Of a stretch of DNA of 64,000 nt, positions 24,814-33,664 are shown piece by piece (the stretch's first letter is position 1; each line of letters opens with the position of its first letter). Both the position numbers and the translations under genes were made by a program. The DNA is taken from the NCBI GenBank assembly GCA_943789485.1, contig CALSUH010000008.1, positions 1 through 64,000 on the forward strand, written 5' to 3'. The notes beneath the pieces are model-generated. The model was given only the letters and a program-made list of their open reading frames with translations, searched no databases and was not told where the DNA came from. Origin of the DNA: an uncultured Pseudomonadales bacterium (lineage in GTDB: Bacteria; Pseudomonadota; Gammaproteobacteria; Pseudomonadales; Pseudohongiellaceae).

Positions 24814-25611
24814 TCAACTTATTAAGTATTCCAGAGCAAACTTCACGCCATAGAACCCGATGATAAGCAATGCGAAGCCACTGAGAGTTCCGCGAATAGC
24901 AGTTTGACCACGCCAGCCGAGTTGGTGACGGCCCCAGAGTAGTACTGCGAAAACGATCCAGGCCAAGAGTGAAAATACGGTCTTGTGAATGACTCCATCT
25001 GCGCCCCAGATATCATCGAAGAACAACAAGGCTGTGGCGATGGTAAGGGTCAACAGCATCTGTCCAACCCAAACCAGTTCGAATAGGAAGGCTTCCATGT
25101 CTTGAAGCGAAGGGAATTTACTAATCAGTCCACCGGTGTTCCCGTGTTTCAGCTGATAGTCTTGGTAGGCAAGAAAGCCAGCCTGTAAGGCGGCGATAGT
25201 AATAAAGCTGTAGGACAAAATCGAGATCAACACATGGCTGGCCAGAGTCAGGCTCATGTTTGTTGGCGGATAGTCACTACGAATGACCAAAGATGCCACG
25301 ATGCTGATTGCAGCAAGTGGAAACAAGCCGAGGAAGAGTATCTTAAGCGGTTTGCGCAGGCTGCTAATGAGCACGGATAACGAGATTGATAGAGTTAGTA
25401 GAGTGCTGATTTCAAACAGACCGAAGTGAAAGCCATCGGCGCTTAAAATGACTCCGTAGGCGCTTAACGCGTGTGCTAAGACGGCTAAACCGCCGAATAT
25501 TAAAACTTGGCTACGTGTTTCTTTATTTGATTTAAAATTTATGCCTTGAAAGACAGTGCCCATCAAGTAGAAGAAGACAGCGAATAATCCGGAAATTACG
25601 GTAACTTGCAT
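24814..25611 (-). CDS. CcsA/YpjD-like inner-membrane protein
   Basis: A 265-residue protein with eight predicted transmembrane helices. It belongs to the cytochrome c assembly (CcsA/CcmC-like) family in the YpjD branch, with SLTLASHVLISILSYSFITI and a histidine late in the chain (WGRHQLGWRGQTA) characteristic of the family. The YpjD branch is usually encoded upstream of and divergent to ffh, as seen here. A direct haem-handling role is not established. It is downstream of nothing on its strand except its own promoter and precedes the CorC-like gene by 50 bp. Confidence 0.9.
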   Translation of the reverse strand: MQVTVISGLFAVFFYLMGTVFQGINFKSNKETRSQVLIFGGLAVLAHALSAYGVILSADGFHFGLFEISTLLTLSISLSVLISSLRKPLKILFLGLFPLAAISIVASLVIRSDYPPTNMSLTLASHVLISILSYSFITIAALQAGFLAYQDYQLKHGNTGGLISKFPSLQDMEAFLFELVWVGQMLLTLTIATALLFFDDIWGADGVIHKTVFSLLAWIVFAVLLWGRHQLGWRGQTAIRGTLSGFALLIIGFYGVKFALEYLIS

Positions 25612-25730
25612 GATGAATTAGGGATTGGGCTTGGCCAGAGACACATTAAGGGAGTTAATAAGTTTAATGGGAAAGTGTCGCACATGTATACTACTGGTTG
25701 AAGCCCTTTTTTAATTTGCCCAGGATTCGC

Positions 25731-25736
25731 TATAAT
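25731..25736 (+). promoter_or_regulatory. candidate -10 element for ffh
   Basis: A perfect TATAAT lies about 105 bp upstream of the ffh GTG in a 230-bp divergent intergenic region. The matching -35 is poor (TTTTTA with 17-bp spacing), so this is only a candidate. Confidence 0.35.
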
Positions 25737-25841
25737 GCAGCTCGGTCAATGTTACGAGCTTTTTCTCAGAAAGTGGCTCGATGACACTATTGGTCAATAG
25801 CTCGCTCAATTCACAGTTAAGAAGTCAGGTGGTAGCCCGCA

Positions 25842-27233
25842 GTGTTCGACAACCTTACAGATAGACTCTCAGGCACGTTTAGAAAGCTCACGGGCAAGGC
25901 CAACCTTACTGAGGCCAATATCCAAGATGCCCTTGGTGAAGTGCGTCGTGCGCTACTCGAGGCGGACGTTGCTTTATCGGTCGTCAAAGATTTTGTCGAA
26001 CGAGTCAGTCTGCGTGCCGTTGGACAGGAAGTCTCATCGAGCCTGACGCCCGGTCAGGCATTTATCAAGATCGTTCAGGCCGAACTCGAATCTATCATGG
26101 GTACGGCTAACGCGGAGTTGGATCTAAAAGCGGCACCACCGGCAATTGTACTGATGGCCGGCTTGCAGGGTGCTGGTAAGACTACTACCGCGGCCAAGCT
26201 CGCGCGCTGGCTCAAGAGTGATGTGAAGAAATCGGTGATGGTGGTGAGCGCCGACGTTTATCGCCCGGCAGCCATCCAGCAGCTGCAGACACTGGCGGCT
26301 GAGGTGGGCGTGGAATTCTTTGCCAGCGATAGTAGCCAGGCACCCGCCGCGATTGCCGCAGCGGCCTTAGCCGAGGCCAAGCGCAAATTTATAGACGTAT
26401 TAATAGTGGATACAGCTGGACGTCTGGCCATCGATCAGGAAATGATGGGAGAAATTCAGCAGCTGCACAATCTGCTAAATCCGGTTGAGACACTGTTTGT
26501 TGTTGATGCCATGACAGGTCAGGATGCTGCCAATACTGCCAAGGCCTTCAATGACGCCCTGCCGTTAACCGGTGTTGTGTTGACCAAGGCAGACGGTGAT
26601 GCGAGAGGCGGAGCCGCCTTGTCCGTGCGTCACATTACCGGCAAGCCCATCAAGTTCATTGGTATGGGCGAGAAAATGGACGCGCTCGAGCCGTTCTATC
26701 CCGATCGAATCGCCTCAAGAATTCTTGGCATGGGCGACATGCTCTCGCTTATCGAGCAGGCCGAAAAGAAGGTCGATAAGGTTAAGGCGGAGAAGCTCGC
26801 CCGTAAGATTAAGAAGGGTAAGGGCTTCGATCTAGAGGATTTCAAGGAGCAGCTCGGCCAGATGCAGAATATGGGCGGTGTAGCCAGCATCATGGATAAG
26901 ATGCCAGGTCTAGGTGCTTTGCCACCGGGTGCCGCGAAAATGGTGGATGATTCCAAATTTCGGCAGATGGAAGCGATCATTAATTCAATGACACCACGTG
27001 AACGCACCAATCCCGATGCCCTGAATGGATCGAGGAAAAGACGAATTACGGTTGGCTCTGGAACCCAGATTCAAGACCTGAACCGGCTGTTGAAGCAGCA
27101 CAAGCAGATGCAGAAGGTGATGAAAAAAATGAAGGGCGGCAATATGGCCAATATGATGCGCGGCCTAGGCGGTATGCAGGGCGGCGCCGGCGGCGGTTTT
27201 CCGGGCGGGCCAGGGCAATTTCCCCGCTCTTAA
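25842..27233 (+). CDS. ffh: signal recognition particle protein Ffh
   Basis: A 463-residue SRP54-type GTPase that binds signal sequences and 4.5S RNA and targets membrane proteins. Order: N-domain four-helix bundle (1-88), G-domain with G1 GLQGAGKTT (107-115), DTAGR and TKADGDARGG, and a methionine-rich M-domain with KMPGLGALP and RRKRITVGSGT RNA-binding residues (SRKRR). The C-terminus is Gly/Met-rich. It starts with GTG. The gene is 250 bp upstream of the rpsP operon, as in Pseudomonas. Confidence 0.97.
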   Translation: MFDNLTDRLSGTFRKLTGKANLTEANIQDALGEVRRALLEADVALSVVKDFVERVSLRAVGQEVSSSLTPGQAFIKIVQAELESIMGTANAELDLKAAPPAIVLMAGLQGAGKTTTAAKLARWLKSDVKKSVMVVSADVYRPAAIQQLQTLAAEVGVEFFASDSSQAPAAIAAAALAEAKRKFIDVLIVDTAGRLAIDQEMMGEIQQLHNLLNPVETLFVVDAMTGQDAANTAKAFNDALPLTGVVLTKADGDARGGAALSVRHITGKPIKFIGMGEKMDALEPFYPDRIASRILGMGDMLSLIEQAEKKVDKVKAEKLARKIKKGKGFDLEDFKEQLGQMQNMGGVASIMDKMPGLGALPPGAAKMVDDSKFRQMEAIINSMTPRERTNPDALNGSRKRRITVGSGTQIQDLNRLLKQHKQMQKVMKKMKGGNMANMMRGLGGMQGGAGGGFPGGPGQFPRS

Positions 27234-27485
27234 TGGGGGTAATAATTCAAAAAAGGACGAAGCATTTCAGGCCTTACAGTAATGTCTGACTATTTAGTGT
27301 GTTTTAGCCGCGTAACCCGCGATAATACTGTACCTGTGGGCTTCCAATCACACTCCAATTAACATAGAATACCCGCCTTTTTACCCGAGCACGTCTGTTC
27401 TTACTATAAGTGCAGCGGGCAAATCAGTCTCAGCTCGCGTAATTCATAAACACTAGTTTTTACATTGGAATGACAGGAAATACTT

Positions 27486-27746
27486 ATGGTCACGATTCGA
27501 TTGTCACGTGGTGGCGCTAAGAAACGGCCTTTTTATCACATCACAGTAAGTGACAGCCGCAATGCGCGTGATGGGCGTTTTATTGAGCGAATTGGCTTTT
27601 TTAACCCACGTGCTAAAGGTCAGGAAGAGCGTTTGCGTCTAGATCGCGACCGCATGTCTTACTGGACATCACAAGGTGCGCAACTCAGCCCTCGCGTATC
27701 AACCTTGGCGAAGGCTGCGGTAGAGACTTCTACTACAGAGGCGTGA
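27486..27746 (+). CDS. rpsP: 30S ribosomal protein S16
   Basis: An 86-residue protein with the typical S16 start [19 protein letters not shown] and the [11 protein letters not shown] motif. It is the first gene of the rpsP-rimM-trmD-rplS operon. It has a 250-bp leader after ffh, in which I saw no clear riboswitch or terminator. Confidence 0.97.
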   Translation: MVTIRLSRGGAKKRPFYHITVSDSRNARDGRFIERIGFFNPRAKGQEERLRLDRDRMSYWTSQGAQLSPRVSTLAKAAVETSTTEA

Positions 27747-27770
27747 TTTTGATATCGCGTTATCTGGGCG

Positions 27771-28313
27771 GTGAGTAAACCCGAAGCAGATAGTCAGCGG
27801 GTAGTACTCGGAGAAATTGGTCGGGTACATGGCCTAAAGGGTTGGCTGAAGCTAATATCCTTTACCTCACCGATAGAAAATATTCTCGACTACTCGCGTT
27901 TTCATGCGCAAGTCGGGGGGCGGTTTCAGGAGATAGAGCTCGACGAGCACCGTCGTGTGAACAAAGCGCTGCTGGTCCATTTCAAGGGCTACGATGACCC
28001 TGAAACGGCAAGACTACTGACCGGTATAGAATTAATGATAGCCAATGAGGAATTGCCGCAGTTACAGCGCGGCGAATTCTATTGGCATCAGCTACAAGAC
28101 CTTAGAGTGGTCAACCAGCACGAACAAATGTTTGGGCGAGTTAGCCACTTGTTAGAGACAGGCGCCAACGATGTGTTGGTAGTCAAAGCAGATAGCGAAA
28201 GCATCGATGATCGGGAAAGACTTATTCCCTATTTAGTAGATTCAGTCGTAACCGAGATAGATCTGGAAAACCAGACTATCCGAGTAGATTGGGAAGCAGA
28301 CTATCTGGATTGA
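27771..28313 (+). CDS. rimM: ribosome maturation factor RimM
   Basis: A 180-residue two-domain protein: an N-terminal RimM beta-barrel (VVLGEIGRVHGLKGWLKL) and a C-terminal PRC-barrel-like domain (GEFYWHQLQDLRVV, ending LIPYLVDSVVTEID and IRVDWEADYLD). It binds S19 and helps mature the 30S head. The start codon is GTG at 27771, 24 bp after rpsP. Its terminal DWxxDYLD pattern is diagnostic. Confidence 0.96.
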   Translation: MSKPEADSQRVVLGEIGRVHGLKGWLKLISFTSPIENILDYSRFHAQVGGRFQEIELDEHRRVNKALLVHFKGYDDPETARLLTGIELMIANEELPQLQRGEFYWHQLQDLRVVNQHEQMFGRVSHLLETGANDVLVVKADSESIDDRERLIPYLVDSVVTEIDLENQTIRVDWEADYLD

Positions 28314-28375
28314 GCTCTCTTCATTGAATAGCGCTCATCAGAAGTGACAGAAGTTGTAAGCCAGAGGTGTAAGCG

Positions 28376-29143
28376 ATGCAGCTTGGAATTGTCACCCTGT
28401 TTCCAGAAATGTTTGCAGCCGTAACAGAACACGGCATTAGTGGTAGGGCGGTACGCTCGGGTCTGATGAATCTCGAGTTATTTAATCCGCGCGATTATAC
28501 AACTGATAAGCATCGTACTGTGGACGATAAGCCATTTGGTGGCGGTCCCGGCATGCTAATGAAGACTGAACCGTTAATGGCATCAATAGCCGCTGCGAGG
28601 CAGGCTGTAAGCGAAAAGCAAGCGACTGGCGAAAGCGCTAAGGTGATTTACCTATCACCACAGGGTCAGACCCTGAAGCAAGGTTCGATTATAGATCTTG
28701 CCAGGCGAGAAAGCATGGTGTTGCTGTGCGGTCGCTATCAAGGCATAGACAACCGTGTGCTTGAGAGCGAGATAGATGAGGAATGGTCGCTGGGTGATTT
28801 TGTGATCAGCGGCGGCGAGTTGGCAGCGATGACACTGATCGATGCCATGACCAGATTTCAGCCTGGTGCCTTAGGTGATGAAGGCTCGGCTTTGGAAGAC
28901 AGTTTTAGCAATGGCTTGTTACACAGCCCTGAGTACACCAGACCGCAAAGTATTGATGGATCGGATGTGCCAAAAGTGCTGCTCAGCGGGGATCACGAAG
29001 CGATACGCAAGTGGCGGCTGAAACAGAGTTTAGGTGCGACCTGGTTAAAGAGGCCAGACTTGTTGTTAACGATGTCGCTGGAGATCGAGCAAGAAGAATT
29101 ATTAGAGCAGTTCAAGCAAGACTACATGCGTGATAAAGCGTAG
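28376..29143 (+). CDS. trmD: tRNA (guanine-N1)-methyltransferase TrmD
   Basis: A 255-residue SPOUT methyltransferase that makes m1G37 in tRNAs reading CNN and preventing +1 frameshifts. The trefoil-knot SAM site is visible in [10 protein letters not shown] and [15 protein letters not shown]. The N-terminus [11 protein letters not shown] and [10 protein letters not shown] are family hallmarks. It is 62 bp downstream of rimM within the operon. Confidence 0.97.
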   Translation: MQLGIVTLFPEMFAAVTEHGISGRAVRSGLMNLELFNPRDYTTDKHRTVDDKPFGGGPGMLMKTEPLMASIAAARQAVSEKQATGESAKVIYLSPQGQTLKQGSIIDLARRESMVLLCGRYQGIDNRVLESEIDEEWSLGDFVISGGELAAMTLIDAMTRFQPGALGDEGSALEDSFSNGLLHSPEYTRPQSIDGSDVPKVLLSGDHEAIRKWRLKQSLGATWLKRPDLLLTMSLEIEQEELLEQFKQDYMRDKA

Positions 29144-29262
29144 TAGCCTGAATTGTTAGTTAGAAAAATAGTTAGAAAAAGAGCTAGATAAAGAGTTTAA
29201 AAATTTCGATTTACCAAGAATTTGGCATCTGCCAATCGCTACAAGAGTTCAGGAGCAATTTG

Positions 29263-29628
29263 ATGAGCAAGAGTACAATCATCCAGCAGATAGAAAAAGA
29301 GCAGATGAACAAGGAACTTCCCGAATTTGGTCCGGGTGACACAGTTGTCGTTCAGGTAAAAATTAAGGAAGGCGATAGAGAGCGCCTGCAGGCATTCGAA
29401 GGTGTCGTTATTGCACGTCGCAATCGCGGCGTAAATTCATCCTTCACAGTTAGAAAGATTTCTCACGGTGTAGGTGTTGAGCGCGTATTTCAGATTTATA
29501 GCTCGGTCGTTGATAGTGTAGCAGTGAAGCGACGCGGCGCTGTTCGCCAGGCCAAACTGTACTATTTGCGCGAACTGACTGGTCGAGCTGCAAGAATTAC
29601 AGAAAAGCTGGAAAAGAAGTCGGGTTAA
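29263..29628 (+). CDS. rplS: 50S ribosomal protein L19
   Basis: A 121-residue protein with the L19 core [20 protein letters not shown] and [20 protein letters not shown]. The ATG at 29263 is preferred to a TTG one codon before; an AGGAGCAATTTG site precedes it. It closes the operon and is followed by a clear terminator. An A-rich leader with imperfect TTAGAAAAA repeats (29158-29190) separates it from trmD. Confidence 0.97.
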   Translation: MSKSTIIQQIEKEQMNKELPEFGPGDTVVVQVKIKEGDRERLQAFEGVVIARRNRGVNSSFTVRKISHGVGVERVFQIYSSVVDSVAVKRRGAVRQAKLYYLRELTGRAARITEKLEKKSG

Positions 29629-29693
29629 CAAAACCTGATTTGCGCCTCGAGATAGTACTGGAGCGCTGTATTCCAGTCGATCTAGGCATATCG

Positions 29694-29727
29694 AATGGGA
29701 AGTCTGTCCGCAGTCTTCCCATTTTTA
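29694..29727 (+). terminator. rho-independent terminator of the rpsP-rplS operon
   Basis: AATGGGAAG...CTG pairs with CAG...CTTCCCATT (one T/T mismatch) around TCCG, followed by a T-rich tail TTTTTATT. It lies 65 bp after the rplS stop. Confidence 0.88.
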
Positions 29728-29943
29728 TTGCTGCCGATAAACTCGCTATGTAGTTGATCTACGCAAGGGATGTTTGCGAAGAACAGAAGATTTAATCCGC
29801 CGCGGCTGCAGGGAATTGAATTCGCGGTGTTCTGTTTGAGCAGCCGATTATTACATGTTATAAGATAGTCGATAGACTATATAGCTTTGCGCCGCGCCAC
29901 TGCCATCGCGGTCCTCAAGTAGAGGCACAAAAGGAGACAAGCC

Positions 29944-30696
29944 ATGAGAATAACTAGTAAGCCGGTGTTAGCAATGTTAGGACTAGTTTTAACGCTAGTT
30001 GCTGTTACTGTATCTCAGGCACAGAATCGCGATCAATCACTGCGCGGCAAACTCGAGCAAGCGATAGAAGTGGCATCCCAGGGTCAGTTGAAAATTATCA
30101 GCCTGAAACCCACGCCGTTATCTACTATTTTTGAAGTCGAACTGAATACTGGCGAGGTTCTTTATAGCGATATTTCCGGTGACTATCTCTTCGCAGGCGA
30201 CATGTATCGGACCGGCGACGCAGGTCTCGTGAACATCTCCACAAAAGCGAAGCAGGCGCGTAGCCTCACTAAAATCGCTGCCATTCCTGTAGAGGAAATG
30301 ATTGTCTTCACGCCTGATGTGGTCAAGGCTTCCATCACAGTTTTCACTGACGTTGACTGCACTTACTGCCGTAAGCTGCACAGCGAGTTAGATCAGTTAA
30401 TGGCGAAGGGCATTGAGGTGCGTTATCTAGCGTATCCTCGCGGTGGCTTACAAGCAGCTTCCTACGACAAGATGCTTTCCGTATGGTGTTCTGATGATCG
30501 TAAAAAATCGCTGACTCAAGCGAAGAATGGACAGAATTTACCAGCAGGCGACTGTGATTCGCCTGTTATGGCGCACCATGCGCTGGGCAATGAGTTGGGA
30601 ATTTCTGGCACGCCAGCACTTATATTTCCCGATGGCACAGTCATCCCCGGCTATATGGATGCTGATCGCCTAGCGACAATGCTTAAGATCAATTAG
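29944..30696 (+). CDS. dsbC: periplasmic disulfide isomerase DsbC
   Basis: A 250-residue protein with a Sec signal peptide (1-26, SQA-Q). It has a DsbC N-terminal dimerisation domain (about 30-95) and a thioredoxin-fold catalytic domain. The active site is C139-T-Y-C142, where E. coli DsbC has CGYC; a second structural pair is C182 and C204, and the cis-proline motif is GTP (222-224). It shuffles wrong disulfides and is kept reduced by DsbD, which is encoded at 37143-40067. It precedes hom-thrC-recJ as in Pseudomonas. Confidence 0.93.
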   Translation: MRITSKPVLAMLGLVLTLVAVTVSQAQNRDQSLRGKLEQAIEVASQGQLKIISLKPTPLSTIFEVELNTGEVLYSDISGDYLFAGDMYRTGDAGLVNISTKAKQARSLTKIAAIPVEEMIVFTPDVVKASITVFTDVDCTYCRKLHSELDQLMAKGIEVRYLAYPRGGLQAASYDKMLSVWCSDDRKKSLTQAKNGQNLPAGDCDSPVMAHHALGNELGISGTPALIFPDGTVIPGYMDADRLATMLKIN

Positions 30697-30852
30697 TAAG
30701 CCTCTTATTCTAGGAGCCTTGGCTTTCTGCTGGGCTCCAGTATCAATTCGCTAACTCTCCTTTATAGACATCTTGCCTGCGCAGGATTGCTGGGTTTCTT
30801 GCATGTTTCCAGTATAATTCGGCGCTTATATTGAATAAGTCTGGGGCCTTTT

Positions 30853-32187
30853 GTGAATTCTAATTCAGCGAAGTCAATCAAACCTCATCAGTCCATTAAG
30901 ATAGGCATCTGTGGTTTCGGTACAGTAGGTGGCGGCAGCTACAATTTATTGCACAACAACGGTGAAGAAATTACTCGCCGCGTCGGCTGTGCAATCGATG
31001 TGATAAGAATAGCTTCTCGTAGCCTTACAAGTAGCAATGTCGCTTCGACCGTCAAGGCAAGTAAGGACCCATTCGATGTCGTTAACGATCCCGATGTAGA
31101 CATAGTTATCGAGACTCTAGGTGGCTTCGATCCTGCGTTCGAGGTGGTTCGTCAGGCATTGGCGAATGGGAAACACGTAGTGACGGCGAACAAGGCTCTT
31201 ATAGCAGAGCGTGGCAGTGAGCTCTTTGCAGTTGCTGAAGAAAATGCCGTGACCCTAGCCTTTGAGAGCAGCGTAGCCGGTGGCATTCCAATTATTAAGG
31301 CGCTGCGAGAAGGTCTATCTGCAAATAATATCGACTGGTTGGCAGGCATTATCAACGGTACCGGCAACTTCATCCTGACCGAGATGGCCGAAAAACAACG
31401 TCAATTCGTCGATGTGCTTACCGAGGCGCAGCAACTTGGCTATGCCGAAGCCGATCCGACATTCGATGTCGAAGGCATCGACGCTGCCCATAAGCTAACT
31501 ATCCTGGCATCGATCGCCTTCGGTATTCCCCTGCAGTTCGATAAGACTTATACCGAAGGCATTAGTCGGATCACGCCTGAAGACATCGGCTTCGCGAGGC
31601 AACTGGGGTATCGAGTAAAGCATCTAGGTATAGCCCGTCGCACAGGTAACGCCGTTGAGATGCGTGTACACCCAACGTTAATTCCGCAAAAGCGCTTGCT
31701 GGCAAGAGTCGATGGTGTGGGTAATGCCGTACTTGTGCATGGTAACGCCGTAGGTTCTACACTGTATAACGGCCCCGGTGCTGGTGCGGATGCTACGGCG
31801 TCCTCAGTCATCGCTGACGTTATGGATATCGCGAGACAGAAGCTTGCAGGATTGAGCAAACCATTGCTGCCGGCACTGGGCTATCTCTCGATGCATGATG
31901 ATCTCGAAGTGGTGTCCATCGAACAGATTGAGACAGAATATTACCTGCGTATCCCCGTGAACGATGTGGTGGGAGTGTTGGCAAAGATATCCAGTATCCT
32001 ACAAGGCTTTGATATCAGCATAGACGCAGTCATTCAACAAGAGCTCGATAGCACGACAGTGCCAATTGTCATTCTTACCCACAAGGCACTAGAGGAAAAA
32101 TTGAATTTAGCCATTGCTGCGATCGAAGCGCTGGATGATGTGAGTGGCGAAGTTATGCGCATCCGCGTTGAGTCATTTGACGGATAG
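30853..32187 (+). CDS. hom: homoserine dehydrogenase
   Basis: A 444-residue monofunctional enzyme that reduces aspartate semialdehyde to homoserine. The NAD(P)-binding fold begins IGICGFGTVGGGSYN; the catalytic region has VVTANKALIAERG and AGIINGTGNFILTEM; a C-terminal ACT domain (about 365-440) gives threonine feedback. The start codon is GTG. TATAAT at 30813-30818 may be its -10 element. It lies upstream of thrC by 75 bp and, with lysC at 47470, covers the aspartate branch to threonine. Confidence 0.97.
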   Translation: MNSNSAKSIKPHQSIKIGICGFGTVGGGSYNLLHNNGEEITRRVGCAIDVIRIASRSLTSSNVASTVKASKDPFDVVNDPDVDIVIETLGGFDPAFEVVRQALANGKHVVTANKALIAERGSELFAVAEENAVTLAFESSVAGGIPIIKALREGLSANNIDWLAGIINGTGNFILTEMAEKQRQFVDVLTEAQQLGYAEADPTFDVEGIDAAHKLTILASIAFGIPLQFDKTYTEGISRITPEDIGFARQLGYRVKHLGIARRTGNAVEMRVHPTLIPQKRLLARVDGVGNAVLVHGNAVGSTLYNGPGAGADATASSVIADVMDIARQKLAGLSKPLLPALGYLSMHDDLEVVSIEQIETEYYLRIPVNDVVGVLAKISSILQGFDISIDAVIQQELDSTTVPIVILTHKALEEKLNLAIAAIEALDDVSGEVMRIRVESFDG

Positions 32188-32262
32188 CGTAATAGCTAAC
32201 TTCACGGGATACTGGCGTTCACGAATTTTAGAGCGTAAAAAAAGTAGAGAAGGGACGGCGAG

Positions 32263-33657
32263 TTGAAATATATAAGTACTAGAGGCGGTGGTATCCCGCA
32301 GACATTCGAACAGGTCCTTCTAACTGGCCTCGCTCCAGATGGGGGCTTGTACGTGCCTGCCGAGCTGCCTCACTTCTCCACCCAGGAAATAGCTTCGTGG
32401 AAAAAGCTTAGCTATCCGGAGCTCGCATTAAAAATCGTGTCTGCCTTTGTAGGTGACGACATACCGGCAGAGGCTTTGCGTAAGATAGTCATTGAGAGTT
32501 ATGCCCAGTTCGATCATCCCGAGGTGGCGCCGCTGACTAAGCTCGCGGAGAACGACTTCATGCTGGAGTTGTATCATGGACCAACCCTGGCATTTAAAGA
32601 TTTCGCCTTGCAGGTGCTCGGCCGGTTACTCGACTATGTGCTAGTAAAGAACGGCCAGCGTGTGGTTATCCTTGGGGCGACGTCAGGAGATACCGGTTCG
32701 GCAGCCTTAGAAGGCTGTAGACACTCCGAACAAGTCGACATCTTCATTCTGCATCCACATCAGCGAGTATCAGAAGTGCAGCGCAGGCAGATGACCACGG
32801 TCGTTGGTGATAACGTGTTTAACTTGGCAGTTGAAGGAAACTTTGATGACTGTCAGAGCATCGTCAAAGCCGCGTTCGCCGACCAGTCCTTCCTCCCTGA
32901 AGAGAGTCAGCTAGTCGCCGTGAATTCCATAAACTGGGCGCGGATAATGATGCAGATCGTCTATTATTTTTCGGCGGCACTTAAGGTAGGAGCGCCAGAG
33001 CAGGCTGTTTCTTTCTCGGTTCCGACTGGAAATTTCGGCGACATCTATGCGGGCTTTCTCGCCAAGCGTATTGGGCTTCCCATCAAGCAGTTAGTTGTAG
33101 CGACAAACAGCAACGATATCCTCCATCGCTTCATCAATGGCAATGAATATTCCACTACCGATTTGAATCATACTTTGTCTCCGAGCATGGATATTCTCGT
33201 CTCAAGTAATTTCGAACGCTACCTGTTCGATTTGTTCGATAGAGATGCAGAGATGCTCAGAACATTCATGTCTAAACTTGGTCAAGAGTCGCAACAAGTG
33301 TCGGATGATAAGTGGCAGCAGATGCGCGAATGTTTCTCTAGCGCTAGGGTCGATGATGCGCTCACCTGTGAAACTATAGCGAAAGTATTCAGTGATACCG
33401 GCAAGCTCGTGGATCCTCACACGGCCGTTGGAATCCGTGCGGCCAGAGAATGCAATGCTGATCCATCCACGCCGATGATCACTCTCTCGACTGCGCATCC
33501 GGCTAAGTTCAGCGATGCCATCAATAAGGCTGGACTGAATACTCCAGAGCTGCCGGCTCACCTAACAGGCTTGTTTGAGAAGGAAGAGCATTACAGTGTC
33601 GTAGAAAATGATTTGGCGGCAGTGACAGAATTCGTAACAAAACACTCACACAGTTAG
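32263..33657 (+). CDS. thrC: threonine synthase
   Basis: A 464-residue PLP enzyme converting O-phosphohomoserine to threonine. The N-terminal Thr_synth_N motif MKYISTRGGGIPQTFEQVLL and the PLP lysine K112 in GPTLAFKDFALQ are present, together with SGDTGSAALEG and SVPTGNFGD. The start codon is TTG at 32263; no ATG is near, and homologues begin exactly at MKYISTRG. AGAAGGGACGG upstream is the ribosome-binding region. It is 8 bp before recJ. Confidence 0.96.
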   Translation: MKYISTRGGGIPQTFEQVLLTGLAPDGGLYVPAELPHFSTQEIASWKKLSYPELALKIVSAFVGDDIPAEALRKIVIESYAQFDHPEVAPLTKLAENDFMLELYHGPTLAFKDFALQVLGRLLDYVLVKNGQRVVILGATSGDTGSAALEGCRHSEQVDIFILHPHQRVSEVQRRQMTTVVGDNVFNLAVEGNFDDCQSIVKAAFADQSFLPEESQLVAVNSINWARIMMQIVYYFSAALKVGAPEQAVSFSVPTGNFGDIYAGFLAKRIGLPIKQLVVATNSNDILHRFINGNEYSTTDLNHTLSPSMDILVSSNFERYLFDLFDRDAEMLRTFMSKLGQESQQVSDDKWQQMRECFSSARVDDALTCETIAKVFSDTGKLVDPHTAVGIRAARECNADPSTPMITLSTAHPAKFSDAINKAGLNTPELPAHLTGLFEKEEHYSVVENDLAAVTEFVTKHSHS

Positions 33658-33664
33658 GGTTCTG

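Noticed and set aside
29158-29190. Imperfect TTAGAAAAA repeats before rplS
   Set aside because: Short A-rich leader without consistent period; likely a simple-composition effect.
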